A program made the position numbers and the translations under genes. From contig JAFQWS010000088.1 of NCBI GenBank assembly GCA_017407305.1, positions 1 through 6,318 on the forward strand: a stretch of 6,318 nucleotides of DNA, in the 5' to 3' direction. The notes beneath the pieces were generated by a model. It was given only the letters and a program-made list of their open reading frames with translations, ran no database searches and was not told the DNA's origin. Source of the DNA: Clostridia bacterium (GTDB lineage: Bacteria; Bacillota; Clostridia; Christensenellales; CAG-314). This document shows positions 1-5,976 of this stretch, one piece after another (positions within the stretch are counted from its first letter, which is position 1; each line of letters begins with the position of its first letter).

Positions 1-1
1 T

Positions 2-589
2 GCAAAAGAATTGTCCAAAGCATATACCATTGCAACCAAGTCGGTACCCAATTTGCCCAGACGCGCCATCATCACTCAATTTGCAGGTTTACGCGCTCAC
101 GGCGACCAAGGCGACTTTGTCATTGGCGAAAGCAGTGTGAAAGGATTTTACAACTGTGCTTGTATCGAATCTCCCGGTTTGACGTCTGCACCTGCAATAG
201 GTGTGCACGTTGCCAACGAAGTCAAAGAAAAATTGGGCTTGAAAGAAAAGGAAAACTTCGTGGCAACAAGAAAGGGTATTCCTCAATTTTCCCGTTTGTC
301 CAACCAAGAAAGGGAACAACTTATCAAGGAAAACCCCTTGTTTGGCAAGATTGTTTGCCGTTGCGAAATGGTAACCGAAGCAGAAATTGTCATGGCAATC
401 AATCGTCCTGTTGGCGCAAAAGATTTGGACGGAATAAAACGTCGTACTCGATCGGGCATGGGCAGATGTCAAGCAGGTTTTTGCACCCCTCGTATCATGG
501 AAATTTTGCAACGAGAACTTCAATTGGAAGCCACGCAAGTTACCAAATGCGGTGGCTGCAGTACGTTGGTTGTAGGGAGGACAAAATGA
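2..589 (+). CDS. glpA: GlpA-like FAD-dependent glycerol-3-phosphate dehydrogenase, C-terminal part with BFD-type [2Fe-2S] domain (5' end outside window)
   Basis: The frame is open from the left edge to a TGA at 587-589, so only about 195 C-terminal residues are present. The first part resembles the end of a DAO-family FAD oxidoreductase: QFAGLRAHGD, then GFYNCACIESPGLTSAPAIG, a typical C-terminal FAD/substrate segment. It is followed by a BFD-like [2Fe-2S] domain (about 341-505) with Cys codons at 356 and 362 (CRC) and 467 and 482 (RCQAGFC), the usual four ligands. A further CGGC pair lies close to the C-terminus (548-559). Family knowledge: such proteins oxidise glycerol-3-phosphate to dihydroxyacetone phosphate in anaerobes. 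The assignment is supported by the downstream flavoprotein, DUF1667 gene and glycerol kinase. The stop overlaps the next start (ATGA), implying translational coupling. The N-terminal Rossmann motif is not visible, so another DAO-family substrate is possible. Confidence 0.82.
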   Translation, partial: AKELSKAYTIATKSVPNLPRRAIITQFAGLRAHGDQGDFVIGESSVKGFYNCACIESPGLTSAPAIGVHVANEVKEKLGLKEKENFVATRKGIPQFSRLSNQEREQLIKENPLFGKIVCRCEMVTEAEIVMAINRPVGAKDLDGIKRRTRSGMGRCQAGFCTPRIMEILQRELQLEATQVTKCGGCSTLVVGRTK

Positions 590-1854
590 TGACTAGAAAT
601 CTTGTTATTGTCGGTGGTGGCCCTGCAGGTTTGGCTTGTGCAATATCTGCCTATGACGCAGGGGAAAAAGACATCCTAATTTTGGAAAGAGAAGAAGAAC
701 TTGGTGGCATTTTAAATCAATGTATTCACAACGGATTTGGATTGCACACCTTCAAAGAAGAACTTACCGGCCCCGAGTATGCTGATAGATACATTCAACA
801 AGTAGTTGATCGCAAAATTGAATACAAATTGGGCGCAACGGTAATTGACGTCAACAACAAAAAACAAGTCACTTACGTCAGCAAACAAGACGGATTGGTT
901 ACGATTGATGCCAAGGCAGTCGTTTTGAGTTGTGGCTGTCGCGAACGTCCTCGTGGGGCAATAAATATTGCAGGTATGCGTGGAAGTGGCATTTTCTCGG
1001 CAGGAACTGCACAAAAACTTGTCAACGTGCAAGGTTTGTCGGTAGGTAAAGAAGTTGTCATTTTGGGAAGTGGCGACATTGGTTTGATTATGGCACGTCG
1101 AATGACCTTTGAAGGTGCCAAAGTCAAGGCAGTTGTGGAACTTATGCCCTATTCGTCGGGACTTAACAGAAATATCGTTCAATGTCTCAATGACTTTGAT
1201 ATTCCTTTGTTGTTTTCTCACACGGTGGTGCAAGTGCACGGTCAAGGAAGATTGACAGGTGTCACCATTGCAAAGGTGGACGAAAACTTGCGTCCTTTGA
1301 TGGAAACGGCACAATTTATCGAGTGTGACACTTTGTTGTTGTCCGTTGGCTTGTTGCCAGAAAACGAATTGGCAAAAAATGCAGACGTAGAAATATCACC
1401 CGTTACAGGTGGTGGTGTGGTGGACGATGGTATGATGACAACCACCGAGGGCATTTTCCAATGTGGCAACGTTTTGCACGTACACGATTTGGTGGACTTT
1501 GTTTCTGAAGAAAGCGCATTGGCTGGACAACGTGCCGTTCAGTATATCAAACAAGGAGCCCCCGACTGCGAAAAAATCAAGATTGAAACAAAAAATGGTG
1601 TAAGATATTGTGTCCCTGCCCTTTTGAAAAAAGATGGAGACTTTACCAGCAGTTTGAATTTCAAAATGAGAGTGGCATCCGTTTACAAAAACGTCACTTT
1701 GACGGTGTTTGCCGATGGTGTTGTCGTTGCCAAGAAAAAACGCCCCATCGTCACCCCTGGTGAAATGGAAAGCATCACTTTTAAGCAAGAACAAATAAAG
1801 ATATTAAAGACAGCGTCAAACGTCCAAGTTTCGTTGGAAGGAGGAGAGAAATGA
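586..1854 (+). CDS. FAD/NAD(P)-binding oxidoreductase (pyridine nucleotide-disulfide oxidoreductase family), partner of the GlpA-like dehydrogenase
   Basis: A 422-residue protein. Residues 5-20 carry an FAD-binding Rossmann motif (GGGPAGLAC), residues 40-53 hold GGILNQCIHNGFG, and residues 117-140 hold GCRERPRGAINIAGMRGSGI, a signature seen in this GlpA-associated flavoprotein group. A second nucleotide-binding motif, VVILGSGDIG (157-166), probably binds NAD(P)H. The closing FAD motif, TEGIFQCGNVLHVHDLVDFV, is at 287-306. The last 100 residues are an extra domain without an obvious motif. The inferred role is moving electrons between glycerol-3-phosphate oxidation and NAD(P)H or another acceptor; the redox partner cannot be read from sequence. 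The start is ATG 586, overlapping the previous stop, with GGGAGG at 575-580. A second ATG at 589 is equally possible. The same frame is open upstream to 160, but that stretch lies inside the glpA-like gene and has no family similarity. The 3' end overlaps the next gene by 4 bp. Confidence 0.88.
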   Translation: MMTRNLVIVGGGPAGLACAISAYDAGEKDILILEREEELGGILNQCIHNGFGLHTFKEELTGPEYADRYIQQVVDRKIEYKLGATVIDVNNKKQVTYVSKQDGLVTIDAKAVVLSCGCRERPRGAINIAGMRGSGIFSAGTAQKLVNVQGLSVGKEVVILGSGDIGLIMARRMTFEGAKVKAVVELMPYSSGLNRNIVQCLNDFDIPLLFSHTVVQVHGQGRLTGVTIAKVDENLRPLMETAQFIECDTLLLSVGLLPENELAKNADVEISPVTGGGVVDDGMMTTTEGIFQCGNVLHVHDLVDFVSEESALAGQRAVQYIKQGAPDCEKIKIETKNGVRYCVPALLKKDGDFTSSLNFKMRVASVYKNVTLTVFADGVVVAKKKRPIVTPGEMESITFKQEQIKILKTASNVQVSLEGGEK

Positions 1855-2210
1855 GAGAACTAATTTGTATCAGTTGTCCTATGGGCTGTCATTTGAAGGT
1901 AGAAGGCGACACTTTGGAAAATATCGTTGTTACAGGCAACGGATGTATTCGTGGTGTAATTTATGCAAAAAACGAAATAACAGCACCAAAACGTATGGTG
2001 TGTGGCACCGTCAAGATTGAGGGCGCAACGCAACCGGTTGTTTCGGTAAAAACCAAAGAGCCAATTCCCAAAGAAAAAATCTTTGATTGTCTAGAACAAT
2101 TCAATCAAACAACAATTTTTGCTCCCGTCAACGTTGGTGACGTTGCAATTTCAAACGTATGTGGCACAGGCGTTGACGTCGTTGTCACAAAAGGATTGGC
2201 AAAAAAATAA
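1851..2210 (+). CDS. DUF1667 domain protein, small cysteine-motif partner of the glycerol-3-phosphate oxidation genes
   Basis: A 119-residue protein of the length usual for DUF1667. The N-terminus has CISCPMGC (Cys6, Cys9, Cys13) followed by NGCIRG (Cys32), a four-Cys set that looks like an iron-sulfur or metal site. The remainder, including ITAPKRMVCGTVKI and VSVKTKEPIPKEKIFDCL, fits the family pattern. The biochemical function of DUF1667 is not established to my knowledge. It commonly sits beside a GlpA-like and an FAD oxidoreductase gene, as here, which suggests a small electron-transfer or assembly subunit in place of classical GlpC. The start ATG 1851 overlaps the preceding TGA and follows an AAGGAGGAG Shine-Dalgarno at 1838-1846. 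There is no signal peptide or membrane segment, so it should be cytoplasmic. Confidence 0.85.
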   Translation: MRELICISCPMGCHLKVEGDTLENIVVTGNGCIRGVIYAKNEITAPKRMVCGTVKIEGATQPVVSVKTKEPIPKEKIFDCLEQFNQTTIFAPVNVGDVAISNVCGTGVDVVVTKGLAKK

Positions 2211-2219
2211 GGAGTTTTT

Positions 2220-3704
2220 ATGAAATACATTTTGGCGTTGGACCAGGGCACAACTTCATCAAGAGCAATTGTGTTTGACAAGCAAGGCACAATCAAAGGT
2301 ATGGCTCAACAAGAGTTTAGACAAATCTATCCCGTTGCAGGTTGGGTAGAACACAATCCCAAAGATATTTTTGCCAGTCAAGTGGGTGTAATTGCCGAAG
2401 CATTGGCAAATGCCGATTGCGATATGAGCAACGTTTTGGCAATTGGTATCACCAACCAAAGGGAAACGACCATTGTTTGGGACAAGGACTCGGGCGAACC
2501 GGTTTACAATGCAATTGTTTGGCAATGCAGACGCACAGCAGCCTTTTGTGACCAACTGAAAGAAAGAGGTTTGGCAGATATGATTTATCAAAAGACAGGC
2601 CTCGTTGTGGACGCATACTTTTCCGCCACGAAAATCAAATGGATTTTGGACAACGTGGGAGGCGCTCGTCAAAAAGCCGAAGAAGGCAAGTTGTTGTTTG
2701 GTACGGTGGACACGTATTTAATGTGGAAACTTTCCAAAGGGGAAATTTTCAAAACTGATTACACAAACGCATCGAGAACAATGTTGTTCAACATACATAC
2801 GCTCACTTGGGATGAAGAATTGTTGAAACTTTTTGATGTTCCTTCGTCAATGTTGCCCCAAGTTTCCCCCTCAGGCAGTATGTTTGGACACACGGCAGTG
2901 GAAGTTGTGGGCAAAAGCGTGCCCATCTGTGGTGTTGTGGGCGACCAACAATCGGCATTGTTTGGTCAACTTTGCGTCAACAAAGGGGACGTCAAAAACA
3001 CCTATGGTACAGGTTGCTTTTTGTTGATGAACGTGGGCGACAAAAACGTTCAAAGCAAAAATGGTTTGGTTACGACACTTGGAGCAAGTCTCAACGACAA
3101 ACCTCCTTACGTTTTGGAAGGCTCGGTGTTCATTGGTGGTGCAGTTGTTCAATGGTTGCGTGACGAAATGCGTATGATAAGGACGGCTTCCGAAACGGAA
3201 ACTTATGCCAGTCGTGTTCCCGACACCAACGGAGTTTACATTGTCCCCGCCTTTACAGGTATGGGTGCTCCCTATTGGGACAGCCAAGCAAGAGGCTTGG
3301 TGTGTGGGTTGACACGTGGTGTCAAAAAGGAACATTTTATTCGAGCCAGTTTGGAATCCATTGCTTATCAAGTCAATGATTTGATGGAAGCAATGCAAAA
3401 GGATATGGGTAGCAAAATCAATTGTTTGCGTGTTGATGGTGGCGCAAGTGCCAACAATTTCTTGATGCAATTCCAAGCAGATTTGCTCAACACCGACGTC
3501 ATACGTCCCAAAGTGGTGGAAACGACTGCCTTGGGTTGTGCCTATTTGGCAGGACTCAAAGTTGGCTACTGGCAAGACTTCAATGATATCAAACAAAATT
3601 GTCAAATAGACAAGGTTTTCCACAGCACCATTTCAAAAGACCAACGCAAATTGTTGAAAAAAGGCTGGAAGACAGCAATCAAAAAAGCAAGATTGTCAAA
3701 ATAA
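2220..3704 (+). CDS. glpK: Glycerol kinase GlpK
   Basis: A 494-residue protein, full length for bacterial GlpK (FGGY kinase family). It phosphorylates glycerol with ATP to sn-glycerol-3-phosphate in the cytoplasm, feeding the dehydrogenase genes just upstream. Visible motifs are the N-terminal phosphate loop DQGTTSSR (8-15), glycerol-site NQRET (79-83), WQCRRT (101-106), the catalytic region GVVGDQQSALFGQ with presumed catalytic Asp242, NTYGTGCFLL (260-269), the FGGY-type stretch FTGMGAPYWD (345-354), and adenosine-site DGGASANN (406-413). The start ATG 2220 has AAGGAG at 2209-2214, 9 bp after the DUF1667 stop. The position equivalent to the HPr-phosphorylated His of enterococcal/Bacillus GlpK (HxxG before VP) is Glu228, so direct PTS activation through that residue looks unlikely. 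A terminator follows within a few bases, making this the last gene of the operon. Confidence 0.97.
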   Translation: MKYILALDQGTTSSRAIVFDKQGTIKGMAQQEFRQIYPVAGWVEHNPKDIFASQVGVIAEALANADCDMSNVLAIGITNQRETTIVWDKDSGEPVYNAIVWQCRRTAAFCDQLKERGLADMIYQKTGLVVDAYFSATKIKWILDNVGGARQKAEEGKLLFGTVDTYLMWKLSKGEIFKTDYTNASRTMLFNIHTLTWDEELLKLFDVPSSMLPQVSPSGSMFGHTAVEVVGKSVPICGVVGDQQSALFGQLCVNKGDVKNTYGTGCFLLMNVGDKNVQSKNGLVTTLGASLNDKPPYVLEGSVFIGGAVVQWLRDEMRMIRTASETETYASRVPDTNGVYIVPAFTGMGAPYWDSQARGLVCGLTRGVKKEHFIRASLESIAYQVNDLMEAMQKDMGSKINCLRVDGGASANNFLMQFQADLLNTDVIRPKVVETTALGCAYLAGLKVGYWQDFNDIKQNCQIDKVFHSTISKDQRKLLKKGWKTAIKKARLSK

Positions 3705-3709
3705 ACAGC

Positions 3710-3747
3710 AAAAAAGACGCTTCAAAAAGGTGAAAGCGTCTTTTTTT
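3710..3747 (+). terminator. Intrinsic terminator of the glp operon
   Basis: GACGCTT (3716-3722) pairs with AAGCGTC (3734-3740). Six As on the left (3710-3715) can extend the stem with six Ts on the right (3741-3746), giving up to 13 bp around an 11-nt loop. The tract of seven Ts at 3741-3747 is typical of Rho-independent termination. It begins 5 nt after the glpK stop codon. Confidence 0.93.
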
Positions 3748-3796
3748 GTGGATAACTCAATGCAAAAAAAACTTTAAAAATATGGTGTTAATTTGG

Positions 3797-3825
3797 TTGC
3801 ATATGTTTTGTGATTGTGCTAGAAT
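3797..3825 (+). promoter_or_regulatory. Predicted sigma-A type promoter of the pyrR-permease unit (extended -10)
   Basis: TAGAAT at 3820-3825 is a good -10 and is preceded by TGC, giving an extended -10 (TGn). A weak -35, TTGCAT at 3797-3802, sits at the ideal 17-bp spacing. Transcription would start near 3832, giving a leader of about 148 nt before the pyrR ATG. The position between the glp terminator and the pyr leader hairpins supports it. The short inverted repeat TTGTG-8-CACAA (3814-3831) overlaps the -10 and could be an operator or chance. Confidence 0.65.
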
Positions 3826-3842
3826 ACACAAGGTAAAATAAT

Positions 3843-3873
3843 TCTTTAATTTGGTACAGCGATGCCAACAAGA
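3843..3873 (+). promoter_or_regulatory. PyrR-binding RNA hairpin (anti-antiterminator) in the pyr leader
   Basis: In the transcript, UUGGUA (3851-3856) pairs with UGCCAA (3863-3868) to close the hexaloop CAGCGA (3857-3862). This loop matches the CNGNGA consensus known for PyrR binding loops (CAGAGA in B. subtilis). Below an asymmetric internal loop, UCUU (3843-3846) pairs with AAGA (3870-3873), matching the UUCUUUAA...AAGR layout around known sites. The location, upstream of a terminator preceding a pyrR gene, fits the established mechanism: UMP-bound PyrR stabilises this hairpin, blocks the antiterminator and so favours termination. Folding was done by eye. Confidence 0.8.
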
Positions 3874-3932
3874 TGCTCATAGATTTCATTTGACACCTAA
3901 ATTAAGGTGAAAAATGGCGTGTATCCTGTTTG
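3866..3932 (+). promoter_or_regulatory. Predicted pyr antiterminator pairing
   Basis: CAACAAGAUGC (3866-3876) can pair with GUAUCCUGUUUG (3921-3932), with one bulged U (3929), one A-C mismatch (3871/3926) and one G-U pair. The first strand overlaps the 3' side of the PyrR-binding hairpin and the second overlaps the 5' side of the terminator stem, so this pairing excludes both, as the PyrR attenuation model requires. The intervening bases can keep a separate hairpin: CACCT 3894-3898 with AGGTG 3905-3909, extended by CATTT 3887-3891 with AAATG 3912-3916. The pairing is inferred from complementarity only. Confidence 0.6.
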
Positions 3933-3955
3933 CGTTGCGCAAATGGGATTTTTTA
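3923..3955 (+). terminator. Attenuator terminator in the pyrR leader
   Basis: ATCCTGTTTGCG (3923-3934) pairs along its whole length with CGCAAATGGGAT (3938-3949), with two G-U wobbles, around a 3-nt loop TTG. T3949-3954 gives a six-T tract directly after the stem. It lies 25 nt upstream of the pyrR start, downstream of the PyrR-binding hairpin, and so acts as the regulated stop of the pyr leader. The Shine-Dalgarno at 3961 is outside the stem, so control should be transcriptional rather than by site occlusion. Confidence 0.88.
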
Positions 3956-3960
3956 TTGCA

Positions 3961-3966
3961 AAGGAG
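3961..3966 (+). promoter_or_regulatory. Shine-Dalgarno sequence that decides the pyrR start
   Basis: AAGGAG lies between the attenuator T-tract and ATG 3980, with a long gap of 13 nt. It rules out the upstream in-frame ATG at 3914, which would be translated through the terminator stem. No better site precedes the later in-frame ATGs at 4001 and 4007. Confidence 0.6.
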
Positions 3967-3979
3967 ATTCAATATCAAT

Positions 3980-4528
3980 ATGCAATTTGTTCAAAAAGCA
4001 ATGCTTATGACAAAGGAAGACGTTGAACGAGCCTTGGTGCGTATCGCACATCAAATAGTGGAAAAAAACCACGGTTGCGACAATCTTTGTTTGGTAGGCA
4101 TCTACACACGTGGCGTCCCCCTTGCAGAAAGAATTGCCCAAAACATTTTAAAAATTGAAGGCGTAAAAGTGCCCGTTGGAAGATTGGATATCACGATGTA
4201 TCGTGACGATCTTACCAAAAAGACACCCGACCCCGTCGTTGGAAAAAGTGACGTTCCTTTCGACGTCAACGGAAAAACGGTCATTGTGGTGGACGACGTC
4301 TTGTTTACTTGTCGCACGGCGCGTGCAGCATTGGATGCAATTTGCGACTTAGGCAGACCCGACAGAGTTTACTTGGCAATCTTGATTGACCGTGGTCACG
4401 CCGAACTACCCATCAGGGCAAACTTCGTAGGAAAAAACATCCCTACGTCACTCAACGAAGTAATCAAGGTAAAACTTGGTGAAATAGATGGCGAAACGTC
4501 CGTTTCCCTCTCTTACAAAGTTAAATAA
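3980..4528 (+). CDS. pyrR: Bifunctional pyr operon attenuation protein / uracil phosphoribosyltransferase PyrR
   Basis: A 182-residue protein, essentially the length of B. subtilis PyrR (181). Family knowledge: PyrR binds UMP/UTP and pyr mRNA leaders to cause termination, and has uracil phosphoribosyltransferase activity (uracil + PRPP to UMP). Collinear similarity to recalled B. subtilis PyrR includes QKA...RALVRIAH (5-24), LVGIYTRGVPLA (38-49), ITMYRDDLTKKT (71-82), PRPP motif VIVVDDVLFTCRT (101-113), and DRGHAELPIRANFVGKNIPT (137-156). Start ATG 3980 was chosen because the N-terminus then aligns with B. subtilis PyrR and the attenuator terminator stays in the leader. Oddities: Cys111 (TGT at 4310) replaces the usual Gly of the TGRT phosphate-binding loop, and two RNA-contact positions differ (Val20 for Thr18, Ala141 for Arg141). 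Its own leader carries a PyrR site, so it is probably autoregulated. Confidence 0.95.
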   Translation: MQFVQKAMLMTKEDVERALVRIAHQIVEKNHGCDNLCLVGIYTRGVPLAERIAQNILKIEGVKVPVGRLDITMYRDDLTKKTPDPVVGKSDVPFDVNGKTVIVVDDVLFTCRTARAALDAICDLGRPDRVYLAILIDRGHAELPIRANFVGKNIPTSLNEVIKVKLGEIDGETSVSLSYKVK

Positions 4529-4555
4529 TATTTTCAAAATACAAGGAGAAAAATC

Positions 4556-5950
4556 ATGAACGAAAACAAAACAAATTTGGTTTATGGCGTAAAAGATATG
4601 CCCAAACCTTTCGGCAAAGTACTTGTTTTTGCATTCCAACAAGTTCTTGCAATCTTGGCAGCAACAATCGCAGTTCCCACAATCGTAGAAAACGGCATGA
4701 GCCAATCCGCAGCACTTTTCGGCGCAGGCGCAGGCACATTGGTTTATCTTTTGTTCACAAAATTCAAGAGCCCCGTTTTCTTGGGATCTTCCTTCGCATT
4801 CATCGGTTCCATGTTGGCAGCATTCGGTGGTGCAGCAAGTGTATCCGTAGGTTACCTTGGTCTTATCATTGGCGCAGCATTGGCAGGTCTTGTTTACGTT
4901 ATCATCGCACTCGTTGTCAAATTTGTTGGTGTTGAATGGATCAACAAAATTATGCCCGCATCCGTAATTGGACCCACAGTCGCAGTAATCGGTTTGTCTC
5001 TTTCCGGCAACGCAATCGGCGACGTTTTGAAAGGCTCTATTTATGATGCAACAAACCACGTATATATTATGAATACTACAGGCTTGATTAGTTTGTTCTG
5101 TGGTCTCGTAACACTTTTCACAGTCATCATTTGCTCCGTTTACGGCAAGAAAATGATGAAAATGATCCCCTTCAACATCGGTATCGCAGCAGGTTACGTT
5201 GTAGCAACAATCTTCACAGTAATCGGTATCGTTGCAGAAATTCCCGAACTTTTGATTATCAACTTTGGTCTTTTCCAAAATATGCAATGGATTCCCAACT
5301 TTGCATTTATTGAAGCATTCAAAGGCTTTGCAGACGTAACAGCATTTGGCGAATACTTCTTGACAATCTTGGTTGCATACGTTCCCGTAGCATTCGTAGT
5401 CTTTGCAGAACACCTTGCAGACCACAAAAACATTTCTTCCATCATCGGTTCTGACCTCACAAAAGATCCCGGTCTCCACAGAACACTTCTTGGTGACGGC
5501 GTTGGTTCCATCGCAGGCGCATTCTTCGGTGGTTGCCCCAACACAACGTACGGTGAATCCGTTGGTTGCGTAGCAATCTCCCGCAACGCATCCGTTGTCA
5601 CAATCTTGACAGCAGCAGTCGTTTGCCTCGTTGCATCCTTCATCGCACCCTTCACAACACTTCTTGCAACAATCCCCTCTTGCGTAATGGGTGGCGTTTG
5701 CGTATCTCTCTACGGTTTCATCGCAGTTTCCGGTTTGAAAATGATCCAAAAAGTTGACCTTGGCGAAAACCGCAACCTCTTCACAGTTTCCGTAATCTTG
5801 ATCGCAGGTGTCGGTGGCATGGCATTGTCCTTTGGCTCAGTTAAAATTACAGCAGTTGCATGTGCATTGATCCTTGGTATCGTTGCAAACCTTGTAACAG
5901 CAAGAGCAGCAAAAAAAGAAGAAGTTGAAGCAACAGAAGAAAACAACTAA
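4556..5950 (+). CDS. pyrP: Uracil permease, NCS2 (nucleobase:cation symporter-2) family, PyrP/UraA type
   Basis: A 464-residue, very hydrophobic protein of normal length for the family, expected to form 14 membrane segments in the cytoplasmic membrane and import uracil with protons. Motifs: QQVLAILAATIAVP (28-41), FLGSSFAFIG (75-84), AEHLADH (284-290) and GGCPNTTYGESVG (325-337). Glu285 and Glu334 correspond to the two uracil-binding glutamates of E. coli UraA (E241, E290). DPGLHRTLLGDG (304-315) is also typical. The C-terminus is a short charged tail. Start ATG 4556 has AGGAG at 4544-4548 with 7-nt spacing. It follows pyrR by 27 nt with no hairpin between, so both are under the same attenuator. 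The uracil assignment rests on pyrR context and PyrP-like EHxxDH; a xanthine substrate is unlikely. Codon choice is tighter (TTC, TCC, GCA, ACA, CCC) than in the glp genes, suggesting high expression. Confidence 0.95.
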   Translation: MNENKTNLVYGVKDMPKPFGKVLVFAFQQVLAILAATIAVPTIVENGMSQSAALFGAGAGTLVYLLFTKFKSPVFLGSSFAFIGSMLAAFGGAASVSVGYLGLIIGAALAGLVYVIIALVVKFVGVEWINKIMPASVIGPTVAVIGLSLSGNAIGDVLKGSIYDATNHVYIMNTTGLISLFCGLVTLFTVIICSVYGKKMMKMIPFNIGIAAGYVVATIFTVIGIVAEIPELLIINFGLFQNMQWIPNFAFIEAFKGFADVTAFGEYFLTILVAYVPVAFVVFAEHLADHKNISSIIGSDLTKDPGLHRTLLGDGVGSIAGAFFGGCPNTTYGESVGCVAISRNASVVTILTAAVVCLVASFIAPFTTLLATIPSCVMGGVCVSLYGFIAVSGLKMIQKVDLGENRNLFTVSVILIAGVGGMALSFGSVKITAVACALILGIVANLVTARAAKKEEVEATEENN

Positions 5951-5976
5951 TTGTTAAAACTTCAAAACTAAAAAAC

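Noticed and set aside
160..585. In-frame N-terminal extension of the FAD oxidoreductase to give a 564-residue protein
   Set aside because: This stretch lies inside the glpA-like gene in another frame, is rich in Arg, Cys and Ser without family similarity, and the Rossmann motif with a Shine-Dalgarno places the start at 586.
2871..3623. A 250-codon - strand frame opposite glpK
   Set aside because: It is a shadow of glycerol kinase, which is recognised along its full length on the + strand.
3914..3979. Upstream ATG giving a PyrR 22 residues longer
   Set aside because: The extension crosses the attenuator terminator stem, has no Shine-Dalgarno, and is absent from the B. subtilis protein. ATG 3980 aligns with the known N-terminus.
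4448..5749. Long (433-codon) open frame on the - strand, very rich in Cys, Asp and Asn
   Set aside because: It is the antisense shadow of the uracil permease. The permease's strong GCA codon preference reads as TGC (Cys) on the other strand. It has no plausible ribosome binding site and no domain.
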